64,000 nucleotides of DNA from Xenophilus azovorans DSM 13620 (GTDB taxonomy: Bacteria > Pseudomonadota > Gammaproteobacteria > Burkholderiales > Burkholderiaceae_C), in NCBI RefSeq assembly GCF_000745855.1, contig NZ_JQKD01000012.1, positions 101,996-165,995 of the forward strand, read 5' to 3'. Every line of letters starts with the position of its first letter. The stretch's first letter is position 1. Below are positions 1 through 9,116 of this stretch, one piece after another. The translations under genes and the position numbers were made by a program. The notes under the pieces were generated by a model, which saw only the letters and a program-made list of their open reading frames with translations, ran no database searches and was not told the origin of the DNA.

Positions 1-1
1 C

Positions 2-349
2 GGCGCGCTGCTGCAGGGCAGCGTCGAGATGGGCGCCGCCTGCGCCGGCGAGCTGCCGGCCGAGGTGCTGGCCGGCCTGCGCGACTACGGCGCTGCCCTC
101 GGCCTGGCCTTCCAGGTGGTGGACGACATCCTCGACGTGGTCGCCGATTCCGCGACCCTGGGCAAGACGGCCGGCAAGGATGCCGCCGCCGACAAGCCCA
201 CCTACGTCTCGCTGCTCGGCCTGGACGGCGCGCGCGCCAATGCCGCCCGGCTGCTGGACGAGGCCCTGGCCGCCCTCGCGCGCACGCGGCTGTCCGACAC
301 CGCCGCGCTGCGCGCGCTGGCCCACATGGTGGTCGACCGCGACCGATAA
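2..349 (+). CDS. ispA: Farnesyl diphosphate synthase family (polyprenyl synthetase), C-terminal part
   Basis: This is the last 115 residues of an all-helical trans-prenyltransferase; the 5' end lies outside the window. The second aspartate-rich motif is visible as VVDDILDV, followed by the GKTAGKDAAADKPTY segment typical of bacterial IspA, where it binds the magnesium-diphosphate of isopentenyl diphosphate. IspA condenses IPP with DMAPP and then GPP to give farnesyl diphosphate for quinones and undecaprenyl carriers. The stop lies 27 bases before dxs on the same strand. This is the common proteobacterial ispA-dxs order, so the two are probably cotranscribed. Confidence 0.93.
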   Translation, partial: GALLQGSVEMGAACAGELPAEVLAGLRDYGAALGLAFQVVDDILDVVADSATLGKTAGKDAAADKPTYVSLLGLDGARANAARLLDEALAALARTRLSDTAALRALAHMVVDRDR

Positions 350-376
350 CGGCCGAAGCGCCGCCCCCACGCATCC

Positions 377-2248
377 ATGGCTCCCCTTCTTCCCACGATC
401 ACCGACCCCGCCGACCTGCGCCGACTGGACCGCGAGCAGCTCAAGCAACTCGCCGACGAGGTGCGCACCTGCGTGCTCGACAACGTCTCGCGCACCGGCG
501 GGCACCTCAGCTCCAACCTCGGCACGGTGGAGCTCACGGTTGCGCTGCACTACGTCTTCGACACGCCGCAGGACCGGCTGGTGTGGGACGTGGGCCACCA
601 GACCTACCCGCACAAGATCCTCACCGGCCGGCGCGAGCGCATGCCCACGCTGCGCCAGCAGGGCGGCATCTCGGGCTTCCCGCAGCGTGCCGAGAGCCCC
701 TACGACACCTTCGGCACCGCCCATTCGTCGACCAGCATCTCGGCGGCGCTGGGCATGGCGCTGGCCGCGCGGCAGAAGGGCGAGGACCGCCACGCCGTGG
801 CGATCATCGGCGACGGCGCGATGACTGCCGGCATGGCCTTCGAGGCGCTGAACAACGCGGGCGTCTACGACGACATCAACTTCCTGGTCATCCTGAACGA
901 CAACGACATGTCGATCAGCCCGCCGGTGGGCGCGCTCAACCGCTACCTGGCGCAGCTCATGAGCGGCCAGTTCTACGCGGCCGCCAAGCACGTCGGCAAG
1001 AGCGTGCTGCGGGCGGCGCCGCCGCTGTTCGAGTTCGCCAAGCGCTTCGAGCAGCAGGCCAAGGGCATGGTGGTGCCGGCCACGCTGTTCGAGAAGTTCG
1101 GCTTCAACTACATCGGGCCGATCGACGGGCACGACCTCGACTCGCTGATCCCGACGCTGGAGAACATCAAGCAGCTCAAGGGTCCGCAGTTCCTGCACGT
1201 GGTGACGAAAAAGGGCCAGGGCTACAAGCTGGCCGAGGCCGACCCGGTGGCCTATCACGGGCCGGGCAAGTTCGATCCCTCCGTCGGCCTGGTCAAGCCG
1301 GCCGCGGCGCCGAAGAAGACCTTCACCCAGGTCTTCGGCCAGTGGCTGTGCGACATGGCGGCCGAGGACGGCCGGCTGGTCGGCATCACGCCGGCGATGC
1401 GCGAGGGCTCGGGCCTGGTGGAGTTCGAGCAGCGCTTTCCCGGCCGCTACTACGACGTGGGCATCGCCGAGCAGCACGCCGTCACCTTCGCCGCCGGGCT
1501 GGCCTGCGAGGGGCTCAAGCCGGTGGTGGCGATCTACTCCACCTTCCTGCAGCGCGGCTACGACCAGCTCATCCACGACGTGGCGATCCAGAACCTGCCG
1601 GTGGTCTTCGCGCTGGACCGCGCCGGCCTGGTGGGCGCGGACGGCGCCACGCACGCCGGCGCCTACGACATCGCCTACCTGCGCTGCGTGCCCAACATCA
1701 GCATCGCCTGCCCGGCCGACGAGGCCGAGTGCCGGCAACTGCTGAGCTCGGCCTATGCGCAGAGCCACCCGGTGGCGGTGCGCTATCCGCGCGGCGCCGG
1801 CGTCGGCAAGGAGCCGCCGCTCACGCTCGATGCGCTGCCCTTCGGCAAGGGCGAGCTGCGCCGCCAGGGCCGGCAGTCAGGCAGACGTGTGGCCATCCTC
1901 GCCTTCGGCACGCTGCTGTACCCGGCGCTGGAGGCGGCCGAGGCGCTGGACGCCACGGTGGCCAACATGCGCTGGGCCAAGCCGCTGGACCTGGAACTGC
2001 TCAAGCAGATCGCCTCCACGCACGAGGCGCTGGTCACGGTCGAGGAGGGCGCGGTGATGGGCGGCGCCGGCAGCGCGGTGGCCGAGGCGCTGCAGGCCGC
2101 CGGCATCGCCATGCCGCTGCTGCAACTGGGCCTGCCCGACCGCTTCATCGAACATGGCGACCCGGCCCGGCTGCTGGCCGGCGTGGGCCTGGATGCGCAG
2201 GGCATCCGGGCGGCCATCGAAACGCGTTTTCCCGAAGACAAGGCGTGA
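377..2248 (+). CDS. dxs: 1-deoxy-D-xylulose-5-phosphate synthase
   Basis: Complete 623-residue Dxs, the usual length (E. coli 620). It condenses pyruvate and glyceraldehyde 3-phosphate with thiamine diphosphate in the cytoplasm, the first step of the MEP isoprenoid pathway. Visible signatures are the [12 protein letters not shown] segment near residues 38-49, AHSSTSIS at about 115-122, the TPP/Mg motif [18 protein letters not shown] starting near residue 143, and the transketolase pyrimidine-binding region [17 protein letters not shown] in the second half. It follows ispA by 27 bases, consistent with one isoprenoid operon, and is followed by an intrinsic terminator near 2341-2371. Confidence 0.97.
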   Translation: MAPLLPTITDPADLRRLDREQLKQLADEVRTCVLDNVSRTGGHLSSNLGTVELTVALHYVFDTPQDRLVWDVGHQTYPHKILTGRRERMPTLRQQGGISGFPQRAESPYDTFGTAHSSTSISAALGMALAARQKGEDRHAVAIIGDGAMTAGMAFEALNNAGVYDDINFLVILNDNDMSISPPVGALNRYLAQLMSGQFYAAAKHVGKSVLRAAPPLFEFAKRFEQQAKGMVVPATLFEKFGFNYIGPIDGHDLDSLIPTLENIKQLKGPQFLHVVTKKGQGYKLAEADPVAYHGPGKFDPSVGLVKPAAAPKKTFTQVFGQWLCDMAAEDGRLVGITPAMREGSGLVEFEQRFPGRYYDVGIAEQHAVTFAAGLACEGLKPVVAIYSTFLQRGYDQLIHDVAIQNLPVVFALDRAGLVGADGATHAGAYDIAYLRCVPNISIACPADEAECRQLLSSAYAQSHPVAVRYPRGAGVGKEPPLTLDALPFGKGELRRQGRQSGRRVAILAFGTLLYPALEAAEALDATVANMRWAKPLDLELLKQIASTHEALVTVEEGAVMGGAGSAVAEALQAAGIAMPLLQLGLPDRFIEHGDPARLLAGVGLDAQGIRAAIETRFPEDKA

Positions 2249-2307
2249 CGCCGTGCGCATTGCCGTGCGTGCGTCCACCGTGCGCAGGGAAAACCCGCAA
2301 GGGGCAC

Positions 2308-2326
2308 TTGTAAGGCGTTTTTACAA
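2308..2326. promoter_or_regulatory. Inverted repeat upstream of the TRAP binding-protein gene
   Basis: The short palindrome TTGTAA-N7-TTACAA lies about 70 bases before the dctP-type start codon, in a locally AT-rich stretch of otherwise GC-rich DNA. Its position would suit an operator for a repressor or activator of the TRAP gene. No matching second copy was found near dctQ, so the assignment is tentative. Confidence 0.3.
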
Positions 2327-2340
2327 TTGTTCCGCTCAGA

Positions 2341-2371
2341 GAACGCGGCCACGAGCCGCGTTCGTGTTTTT
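2341..2371 (+). terminator. Intrinsic terminator after dxs
   Basis: The stem GAACGCGG / CCGCGTTC with a seven-base loop is followed by GTGTTTTT. It lies 93 bases after the dxs stop and before the TRAP binding-protein gene, so it should end the ispA-dxs transcript. If the next promoter lies upstream of it, it could instead act in the dctP leader. Confidence 0.65.
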
Positions 2372-2395
2372 CATTCCTAACGGAGTTGCTCTCAG

Positions 2396-3478
2396 ATGGA
2401 TCGTCGTTCCCTTATCAAGAATGCCGGCATCGCCGGCGTGCTGGCTGCCGGTGCCGCGCCGGCCGTGCACGCGCAGGCCGCGGTGCGCTGGCGCCTGGCT
2501 TCCAGCTTTCCCCGTTCGCTCGACACCATCTTCGGCAGCGCCGAAAAACTGTCGCAGACCGTCAAGGCGCTGTCCGGCGGCAAGTTCGAGATCTCCGTCC
2601 ACCCCGCGGGCGAGCTGATGCCCGCCTTCGGCGTGGTCGACGCGCTGCAGGGCGACAACATCGAGATGGCCCAGACGGCCGCCTACTACTTCACCGGCAA
2701 GGACCCGGTCTTCGCCTTCAGCTGCGCCGTGCCCTTCGGCCTGACCGCCCGCCAGAACACCGCCTGGAAGCTCTACGGCAACGGCGGCAAGCTGATGGAC
2801 GAGTTCTTCGCCCAGTACAACTTCAAGACCGCCAGCGCCGGCAACACCGGCACGCAGATGGGCGGCTGGTACCGCAAGGAGATCAAGACCGTCAACGATC
2901 TCAAGGGCCTGAAGATGCGCATGGGCGGCGGCGTGTTCGGCGAAGGCATGGCCAAGCTGGGCGTGGTCTCGCAGAACCTGCCGGCCGGCGACGTCTACCA
3001 GGCGCTGGAGAAGGGCACCCTGGATGCGGCCGAGTTCGTCGGCCCCCACGACGACCAGAAGCTCGGCTTCAACAAGGTCGCGCCCTTCTACTACTACCCC
3101 GGCTGGTGGGAAGGCGGCGCCGACCTGGAGTTCTTCATCAACGTCAAGAAGTACAACGCGCTGTCGGCCGAGAACAAGGCCATCCTCGACGCCGCCATGG
3201 CCGTCGCGGCGACCGACATGACCGCCAAGTACGACACCTACAACCCCATCGCGCTGAAGAAGCTGGTGGCCGAGAAGACCCAGCTCAAGGCCTTCCCGAA
3301 GGCGGTGATCGATGCCGGCTTCAAGGCCTGCATGGAGGTGTTCGCCGAGCACGAGGCCAAGTCGCCGGTGTTCAAGAAGATCCACCAGGACATGCGCGCC
3401 TTCCAGCGCGACCAGATCCTGTGGAACCGCTTCTCGGAGTTCCCGTTCAACCAGTACATGAACGGCGTGAAGATCTGA
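2396..3478 (+). CDS. TRAP transporter substrate-binding protein, DctP family
   Basis: A 360-residue periplasmic binding protein of the TRAP type. The N-terminus DRRSLIKNAGIAGVLAAG fits a twin-arginine signal, with likely cleavage after AVHAQA near residue 27. The mature protein shows DctP features: WRLASSFP at the start, AGELMPAFGVVDALQ, the DLKGLKMRM segment near residue 165, and the VYQALEKGTLDAAEFVGPHDD stretch that lines the ligand site in the TakP/2-oxoacid-like subgroup. It captures an organic acid and delivers it to the DctQM membrane pair encoded at 5.1-7.6 kb on the opposite strand. Splitting by nhaA is unusual, so partnership with that DctQM is inferred. The ligand cannot be read from sequence. 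Confidence 0.9.
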   Translation: MDRRSLIKNAGIAGVLAAGAAPAVHAQAAVRWRLASSFPRSLDTIFGSAEKLSQTVKALSGGKFEISVHPAGELMPAFGVVDALQGDNIEMAQTAAYYFTGKDPVFAFSCAVPFGLTARQNTAWKLYGNGGKLMDEFFAQYNFKTASAGNTGTQMGGWYRKEIKTVNDLKGLKMRMGGGVFGEGMAKLGVVSQNLPAGDVYQALEKGTLDAAEFVGPHDDQKLGFNKVAPFYYYPGWWEGGADLEFFINVKKYNALSAENKAILDAAMAVAATDMTAKYDTYNPIALKKLVAEKTQLKAFPKAVIDAGFKACMEVFAEHEAKSPVFKKIHQDMRAFQRDQILWNRFSEFPFNQYMNGVKI

Positions 3479-3504
3479 CGGCCGCTGCGTCGACCGGACA
3501 AGAA

Positions 3505-3580
3505 AGACCCCTCGGTCAACCGCTTCGCGCTTGCCCGATCCCCCGAGGGGATGCTTTTTGTCTTGGGGCGGCCCGGCGAC
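3505..3580 (-). repeat. Dispersed repeat, copy A
   Basis: About 76 bases that recur, in opposite orientation, as two tandem copies at 16032-16188. Read on the minus strand it begins GTCGCCGGGCCGCCCCAAG, continues through the palindrome ATCCCCTCGGGGGAT and ends with CCGAGGGGTCT. It lies between two convergent genes, dctP and nhaA, next to a strong bidirectional terminator, and runs of A and T flank it. It codes for nothing evident. Confidence 0.8.
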
Positions 3581-3620
3581 AAAAAAAGAAGAAGGCCCGC
3601 TGGCGACAGCGGGCCTTTTT
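3581..3620. terminator. Bidirectional intrinsic terminator between convergent dctP and nhaA
   Basis: The perfect stem AGGCCCGCT / AGCGGGCCT with a six-base loop has an A-rich left flank (AAAAAAAGAAGA) and TTTTT on the right, so it can end transcription from both strands. It sits 23 bases from the nhaA stop codon. Confidence 0.85.
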
Positions 3621-3643
3621 GCTGGCGCGGGCGTGTGGCGCGG

Positions 3644-4996
3644 TCAGGCCGTACGGCTCGTGCGCCGGTACACGGCGCCCCAGGCCAGCCCCAGCACGGC
3701 CGCCGCCAGCGAGCCCGCCAGCACGCCCAGCTTGGCCGCGCCCAGGAGGCGCTCGTCGGCGAAGGCGAGCATGGCGATGAAGATGGACATCGTGAAGCCG
3801 ATGCCTGCCAGCAGGCCGATCAGGCAGATGCCGCCCCAGGACACGCCTGGCGGCAGCCGGCACCAGCCCAGCCGCACCACGAGCCAGCTCGTGCCGATCA
3901 CGCCCAGCGGCTTGCCGAGCACCAGCGCCAGCGCGATGCCGCCCATGATCCACTGCGGGCCGCCGGCGGACAGGTCGATGCCGTCCACGCTGACGCCGGC
4001 ATTGGCCAGGGCGAACAGGGGCATGACCCCGTAGGCGACCCAGGGGTGCAGCGCCGCCTGCACCCGAACCACGGGCGGCAGCAGTTCCCGCTGACCCAGC
4101 CGCAACTGCCTGAGCGCTCCTGCGGGGCGGTGCGCGCCGGCCTCGGCGCGGCCGTCGTGCACGCGCAGCTGCTCCGCCGCGTGCGCCACCAGGTCCACCG
4201 GATGCTCGCGCGTGCGCAGCGGCACCACCGGGGTCATCATGCCGAGCACGACGCCGGCGAGCGTCGGATGCGCGCCGGTCATCAGCAGGCCGGTCCAGAC
4301 GATGGCGCCGGGCAGCACATAGGCCCAGGCCGAGCCGATGCCGATCCGCTGGAACCCGAGCACGGCCAGGAGGCCCAGCCCGGCGACGATGAAGCCGTGG
4401 TAGTCGAGCCCGCCGGAATAGAACAGCGCGATGATCAGCACGGCGATGATGTCGTCGATGATCGCCAGCGCCAGCAGGAAGACACGCACGTTGGAGGGGA
4501 TCGAGCGGCCCAGCAGCGCCAGCACGCCCACGGCGAACGCGATGTCGGTGGCCGTCGGCACCGCCCAGCCGTGCCGGCCTGCCGCATCGCTGTTCAGCCC
4601 CAGGTAGATCAGCGCAGGCACGGCGACGCCGCCCAGCGCGGCCACGATCGGCAGGCTCGCCTGCTTCACATTGCTCAGCGCCCCTTCTTGGATCTCCCGC
4701 CGGATCTCCAGGCCGACGACCAGGAAGAAGACGGTCATCAACGCATCGTTGATCCAGAAGTGCAGCGGCTGGGACCAGGTGACGCCGCCGATGCCGGCCG
4801 ACACCGGCAGGTGCCACAGCGCGTGGTAGGCGTGGGCGAATGGGGAGTTGGCCCAGATCAGCGCGGCGGCCGCCGCGATCAGCAGCGCGCTGCCGCTGGC
4901 GGCTTCGATGTGCAGGAAGCGCTCGAGGGTGGCGAAGGCGCGTTCGGCCAGGAACTGGGCGCGCGGAAGATCCTTCCGGAGGGTGGGATGGTGCAT
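3644..4996 (-). CDS. nhaA: Na+/H+ antiporter NhaA
   Basis: A 450-residue polytopic inner-membrane antiporter that exchanges internal sodium for external protons in pH and salt homeostasis. The key transport residues are present: [16 protein letters not shown] near 148-163 (equivalent of E. coli Asp133) and [14 protein letters not shown] near 177-190 (the Asp163-Asp164 pair). The C-terminal [20 protein letters not shown] helix is also clear. It is longer than the 388-residue E. coli protein because of a charged cytosolic segment around residues 270-315, common in burkholderial forms. It lies inside the TRAP transporter genes, so sodium recycling for a sodium-coupled TRAP system is a reasonable inference. 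Confidence 0.95.
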   Translation of the reverse strand: MHHPTLRKDLPRAQFLAERAFATLERFLHIEAASGSALLIAAAAALIWANSPFAHAYHALWHLPVSAGIGGVTWSQPLHFWINDALMTVFFLVVGLEIRREIQEGALSNVKQASLPIVAALGGVAVPALIYLGLNSDAAGRHGWAVPTATDIAFAVGVLALLGRSIPSNVRVFLLALAIIDDIIAVLIIALFYSGGLDYHGFIVAGLGLLAVLGFQRIGIGSAWAYVLPGAIVWTGLLMTGAHPTLAGVVLGMMTPVVPLRTREHPVDLVAHAAEQLRVHDGRAEAGAHRPAGALRQLRLGQRELLPPVVRVQAALHPWVAYGVMPLFALANAGVSVDGIDLSAGGPQWIMGGIALALVLGKPLGVIGTSWLVVRLGWCRLPPGVSWGGICLIGLLAGIGFTMSIFIAMLAFADERLLGAAKLGVLAGSLAAAVLGLAWGAVYRRTSRTA

Positions 4997-5087
4997 GGTC
5001 GTGGCAACTCCGCGTGGCGGCCCGACCAGCGCATGAACCTGTCCCGCCGCGGCATGCGGCTGACACCCTCGGCGATTCTACGCAGCG

Positions 5088-5116
5088 GCGGCGGCCCGAC
5101 GGGGATCGGCCGCCGC
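5088..5116. other. GC-rich stem-loop after the dctM stop
   Basis: The arms GCGGCGGCC and GGCCGCCGC with an eleven-base loop lie just downstream of the dctM stop codon on the minus strand. There is no T-run on either side, so it is at best a pause or RNA-stabilising structure, not a canonical intrinsic terminator. Confidence 0.35.
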
Positions 5117-5121
5117 GCCGC

Positions 5122-6969
5122 TCAGGGTTTCGACGCAGGCTGCTGCTGCAGCGCGTCCTGCATGGCCTTCATCGGATCGTCGTCCTGCGCCGCCGGCGCT
5201 TCCGGCGTGGCGGCGGCGCCCGGCTCCTGGGGCGCCGCTTCCGGCGACGGCTGCTCCTGCGGCGCCGGCTCCTCGTCCGAGCCGTAGCCGGCATCGCTGC
5301 CGTAGCCGCCGCCTTCCTCCGGCGCCAGCTGCTCGCGCATCTGCTCGCCGACGGCCTTCAGGTCGTAGTTCTGCGCCTTGTCCAGGTTGCCCGTGACCAG
5401 GCCGGGGAAGGCGATCATCACGCCGACCATGAAGAGCTGGATCAGCACGAAGGGGATGGCGCCCTTGTAGATCTGCATCGTGGTCACCGGCTGCATGATC
5501 TTCTGCGTCACGCGGTCCAGGTAGGGCTTGTCGGGCGCCACGGAGCGCAGGAAGAACAGCGCGAAGCCGAAGGGCGGGTGCATGAACGAGGTCTGCATGT
5601 TCATCGCCAGCAGCACGCCGAACCAGATCAGGTCGATGCCCAGCTTGTCCGCCACCGGCGCCAGCAGAGGCACGACGATGAAGGACAGCTCGAAGTAGTC
5701 GAGGAAGAACGCCAGGAAGAACACCAGCACGTTCACGAACACCAGGAAGCCGACCTGCCCGCCCGGCAGGCTGGACAGCAGGTGCTCCACCCAGATCGGG
5801 CCGTCCGCCGCCTGGAACACCAGGCTGAAGATGGTGGCGCCGATCAGGATGAACATCACGAAGCTGCCCAGCTTGGTGGTGGTGGCCAGGGCCTGCGTGA
5901 GCAGCTTCATGCTCAGCCGCCCGCGCGACCAGGCCATGACCAGCGCGCCCACGGCCCCCATGGCGCCGCCCTCGGTGGGCGTGGCCACGCCCAGGAAGAT
6001 GGTGCCCAGCACCAGGAAGATCAGCAGCAGCGGCGGGATCAGCACGAAGGTCACGCGCTCGGCCAGGCGCGAGAGCAGCCCCAGCCTGGCGTACTTGTTG
6101 ACCAGCGCGATCAGCAGCGCCACGGCCGTGCCGCCGCACATGGCGACCACGACCTTCTCGTCGGTGGCGACGAACTTGACCTCCTCGCCCAGCCACCAGG
6201 TGTGCACCGCCTCCATGTGGCGCGCCAGCAGCACCGAGACGATGAAGGAGATCGTCATCAGCACCCCCAGCGAGCGGTAGCCGCCGCTGCCGTCGGCCTG
6301 GCGGTAGACGCGCGCCTCGGGCGGCAGTGCCGGCACAGCGGCCGGCCTGAAGATGGCCAGCACGGCGACGTAGGCCACGTAGCAGCCGACCAGCAGGAAG
6401 GCCGGCGCGAAGGCGCCCTTGTACATGTCGCCCACGCTGCGGCCGAGCTGGTCGGCCATGATGATCAGCACCAGCGAGGGCGGGATGATCTGCGCCAGCG
6501 TGCCCGAGGCGGCGATCACGCCGCTGGAGAAGCGCCTGTCGTAGCCGTAGCGCAGCATGATGGGCAGCGAGATCAGGCCCATCGAGATGACCGATGCGGC
6601 GACCACGCCGGTCGTCGCGGCCAGCAGCGCGCCGACGAAGATCACGGCCAGCGCCAGGCCGCCGCGCAGCGGGCCGAAGACCTGGCCGACCGTGTCGAGC
6701 AAGTCCTCGGCCATGCCGCTGCGCTCAAGGATCAGGCCCATCAGGGTGAAGAAGGGCACGGCCAGCAGCGTGTCGTTGGACATGATGCCGATCAGGCGCT
6801 GCGGCAGCCAGGCCAGCACCGAGGAGGGGAACACGCCCAGCTCGATGCCGATGAGGCCGAAGGTCAGGCCGGCGGCGCCCAGGCTGAAGGCCACCGGGAA
6901 GCCCAGCAGCAGGAAGAGGACCAGCCCCGCGAACATGATCGGGGCGAAGTTGGCGGTGATGAATTCCAT
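5122..6969 (-). CDS. TRAP transporter large permease, DctM subunit (long form)
   Basis: This 615-residue inner-membrane protein is the ion-coupled transport subunit of a TRAP system. The start MEFITANFAPIMFAG was chosen because it is preceded by GGAGAG and lies 17 bases after the dctQ stop; the open frame upstream is only read-through. DctM signatures include LGFPVAFSLG, PFFTLMG, GIIAASGTLAQIIPPSLVLI-type helices and GVATPTEGGAMGAVG. It is longer than the roughly 430-residue classical DctM. A hydrophilic and membrane insertion follows about residue 235, and a 70-residue acidic tail rich in E, P, A and Q contains a short GYGSD duplication. Partners are DctQ just upstream and probably the DctP protein at 2.4 kb. 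Confidence 0.9.
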   Translation of the reverse strand: MEFITANFAPIMFAGLVLFLLLGFPVAFSLGAAGLTFGLIGIELGVFPSSVLAWLPQRLIGIMSNDTLLAVPFFTLMGLILERSGMAEDLLDTVGQVFGPLRGGLALAVIFVGALLAATTGVVAASVISMGLISLPIMLRYGYDRRFSSGVIAASGTLAQIIPPSLVLIIMADQLGRSVGDMYKGAFAPAFLLVGCYVAYVAVLAIFRPAAVPALPPEARVYRQADGSGGYRSLGVLMTISFIVSVLLARHMEAVHTWWLGEEVKFVATDEKVVVAMCGGTAVALLIALVNKYARLGLLSRLAERVTFVLIPPLLLIFLVLGTIFLGVATPTEGGAMGAVGALVMAWSRGRLSMKLLTQALATTTKLGSFVMFILIGATIFSLVFQAADGPIWVEHLLSSLPGGQVGFLVFVNVLVFFLAFFLDYFELSFIVVPLLAPVADKLGIDLIWFGVLLAMNMQTSFMHPPFGFALFFLRSVAPDKPYLDRVTQKIMQPVTTMQIYKGAIPFVLIQLFMVGVMIAFPGLVTGNLDKAQNYDLKAVGEQMREQLAPEEGGGYGSDAGYGSDEEPAPQEQPSPEAAPQEPGAAATPEAPAAQDDDPMKAMQDALQQQPASKP

Positions 6970-6986
6970 CGCGATCTCTCCGGGGC

Positions 6987-7595
6987 TCAGTGAGGCACGG
7001 CCCCGGTCTTCTTTTCCTCTTCGCGCTGGCGCAGGATCTCCGCCAGTTCCTCCTCGGCCGATTTCTCGCCCGCCTTGACGGTGGGGTCGGGGCCGTCGCC
7101 GGTCAGGAAGGCGATGCGCTTGATCAGCTCGGACCAGCCCTGGACCATCAGCAGCACGAAGCCGATCGGCAGCGCCAGCCACACCGGCCAGCGGATCAGG
7201 CCGCCGGGGTTGCCGGACATCTCGCCCGTCTCGAACTTCTGCACCAGCATCGGGATGCCGTAGTACAGGACCAGCAGGCACACCGGCGTCAGGAAGAGGG
7301 CGAAGCCCACGATGTCGATCCAGATCTGCGCCTTCTTGGGCAGCCGGCTGTTGACGACGTCGATGCGCACGTGCTCGCGGTGCAGCAGCGTGAAGCCGGC
7401 GGCCACCAGGAACGACCAGGCGAACAGGTACCACTGCACTTCGAGGAAGGCGTTCGAGCTGGTGTTGAACACCTTCCGGACGACGGCGTTGATGGCGCTG
7501 ATGGCGGTGGATGCCAGGATCAGCCAGATCACGTATTTGCCCACCTGGGCGTTGAGCCAGTCGATGGCCCGCGAAAGCTTGAGCAAGCCTTGCAT
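6987..7595 (-). CDS. TRAP transporter small permease, DctQ subunit
   Basis: A 202-residue protein with four predicted membrane helices: YVIWLILASTAISAINAVVR, WYLFAWSFLVAAGFTLL, IDIVGFALFLTPVCLLVLYYG and a last one near VWLALPIGFVLLMVQG. The sequence HREHVRIDVV after helix 2 is the classic DctQ signature. The C-terminus is charged and E/K rich. DctQ helps DctM fold and couples it to the binding protein. The start MQGLLKLSRAIDWLN is preceded by GGGGTAGAGA. The gene is first in a dctQM operon whose leader holds a large palindrome at 7638-7682. Confidence 0.88.
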   Translation of the reverse strand: MQGLLKLSRAIDWLNAQVGKYVIWLILASTAISAINAVVRKVFNTSSNAFLEVQWYLFAWSFLVAAGFTLLHREHVRIDVVNSRLPKKAQIWIDIVGFALFLTPVCLLVLYYGIPMLVQKFETGEMSGNPGGLIRWPVWLALPIGFVLLMVQGWSELIKRIAFLTGDGPDPTVKAGEKSAEEELAEILRQREEEKKTGAVPH

Positions 7596-7637
7596 GTCGT
7601 CTCTACCCCATTTTGAGTTGGATGCCCGTAAACACGA

Positions 7638-7682
7638 CTGCACCCGACGCACCGGCCTCGTGAGCCGGCGGGTCGGGTGCAG
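7638..7682. promoter_or_regulatory. Large palindrome between dctQ and the EgtB-like gene
   Basis: Perfect 11-base arms CTGCACCCGAC and GTCGGGTGCAG enclose a second nested stem (CCGGC/GCCGG). On the minus strand it lies 43 bases before the dctQ start, in the leader; on plus it lies before the divergent EgtB-like gene. There is no T-run, so it is not a simple terminator. It could be an operator for a dimeric regulator or a structured RNA leader. Confidence 0.5.
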
Positions 7683-7754
7683 CGGGCGGCGAATTCTAAA
7701 TGTGCGGCCATGTCCTGCCCGTTGGGGACGACCCTCGCCGACCATAATCGCCCG

Positions 7755-9044
7755 ATGCCCGACCCCCAGCGCCCGGCTGCCAGCCCGCACGGCACGGCGT
7801 CGATCGACGCCCCCGGCATGCGCCATGCCGGCCGCGAACTGCTGTCGCTGGCGCTGATCGACGCACGCAACCACACGCTGCACCTGCTGTCGCTGTTCGA
7901 GCAGGCGCTGCACTCGCCCGAACTGGACCTGCCGGCGCCGGTGCCGCCCGGCCTGCCTTCGCCGCGCTGGCTGGCCGGCCACATCGGCTGGTTCGCCGAG
8001 GCCTGGATCGCGCGCAACACGCAGCGCGCCCTGGGCGTGGCCTGTCCGGCGCGGCCGATGCGGCTGGCGGCCGTCGACCCCGGCGCCGACGCCACCTGGG
8101 ACCCGCAGGTGTGCCCCCCGTCCGAGCGCGCCGGCCCCGGCGTGCCCGGCATGGCGACCACCCGCGCCTACCTGCTGGAGACGCTGGAGGGCACGCTGGA
8201 GCTGCTGGACCGCGCGGCCGAAACCGACGCGGGCCTCTACTTCTACCGCCTGGCCCTGTTCCACGAGGACTGGCGCGGCGAGCAACTGGTGCAGATGGCG
8301 CAGGCGCTGGGCCTGCCGATCGGCGCCGGGCTGCCGCCGCCCGGCGCGCCGCGTGCGCCGCTGGCCGTGCCGGCCACGCGCTGGACGCTGGGCGCCGGCG
8401 AGGCGGCGGGCTTCCACCTGGCGCAGGAGACGGGCGCGCTGGCGCTGGACGTGCCCGAGTTCGAGATCGACGCCCAGCCCGTGACCTGGCAGCAGTTCTG
8501 CGAGTTCGTGGACGACGGCGGCTACGACCGGCCCGAATGGTGGTCGCCCGAGGGCTGGGCCTGGGTGCAGGCGAGCGGGCGGCGCGCCCCGCGCCACGTG
8601 GAGCAGATCGGCCTGGGCCACGGCGCCGGCGCCGGCGGCTCGGTGCTGCTGCGGCGCTTCGGCGAGACCGTGCGCGCGGCGGGGCCGCATGCGGCCATGC
8701 ACGTGAGCTGGTGGGAGGCCGATGCCTGGGCGCGCTGGGCCGGACGGCGCCTGGCCACCGAGGTGGAGTGGGAGATCGCCGCCTGCAGCGCCGCGCGCCG
8801 CGGCTTCCGCTGGGGCGAGGTGCAGGAGTGGACCGCCGGCACGCTGCGGCCCTGGCCGGGCCAGCAGGCCGACCCGTGGAGCGCCGGCACCGAGTTCGAT
8901 CCGGCGCCGGCCTGGTCGCGGGCGCGCGTGCTGCGCGGCGCTTCCTTCGCGGCCCGTTCGCGCATGCGCTCGCCGCGCTGGCGCGGCTTCGCGGCGCCGG
9001 GGTGGGATGCCGGCTTCCTCGGCTTTCGCACCTGCGCACCATGA
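7755..9044 (+). CDS. EgtB/SenA-like sulfoxide- or selenoxide-synthase family protein
   Basis: A 429-residue protein with an N-terminal DinB-type four-helix domain and a C-terminal FGE-sulfatase domain, the architecture of ergothioneine synthase EgtB and selenoneine synthase SenA. These non-haem iron enzymes join a thiol or selenol to the histidine ring of hercynine. The FGE part is visible in PEFEIDAQPVTWQQFCEFV, HVSWWEADAWARWAGRRLATEVEWE and the final VLRGASFA...FLGFRTC. In the DinB part, His76 (LAGHIGW) and His170 are present. The family pattern H-E-x-x-H-x-E reads HEDWRGE here, so the third iron ligand is Arg174. No senB, senC or egtD lies nearby. The function is therefore uncertain and may not be oxidative. 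The start is the ATG at 7755, without a clear Shine-Dalgarno sequence. Confidence 0.75.
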   Translation: MPDPQRPAASPHGTASIDAPGMRHAGRELLSLALIDARNHTLHLLSLFEQALHSPELDLPAPVPPGLPSPRWLAGHIGWFAEAWIARNTQRALGVACPARPMRLAAVDPGADATWDPQVCPPSERAGPGVPGMATTRAYLLETLEGTLELLDRAAETDAGLYFYRLALFHEDWRGEQLVQMAQALGLPIGAGLPPPGAPRAPLAVPATRWTLGAGEAAGFHLAQETGALALDVPEFEIDAQPVTWQQFCEFVDDGGYDRPEWWSPEGWAWVQASGRRAPRHVEQIGLGHGAGAGGSVLLRRFGETVRAAGPHAAMHVSWWEADAWARWAGRRLATEVEWEIAACSAARRGFRWGEVQEWTAGTLRPWPGQQADPWSAGTEFDPAPAWSRARVLRGASFAARSRMRSPRWRGFAAPGWDAGFLGFRTCAP

Positions 9045-9116
9045 CCTGACAGGTCATCGACCGGCGGCCGCGGCGCGGCGACCATGCGTGCACCCCAACG
9101 CACACAGGAGATCGCC

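Noticed and set aside
6970..7434. An upstream in-frame extension of DctM
   Set aside because: It reads through dctQ in another frame. The ATG at 6969 with GGAGAG starts the normal DctM helix.
6987..8702. One 571-residue minus-strand protein fused upstream of DctQ
   Set aside because: Only the last 202 residues are DctQ. The upstream part is antisense to the EgtB-like gene, and a ribosome binding site precedes the ATG at 7595.
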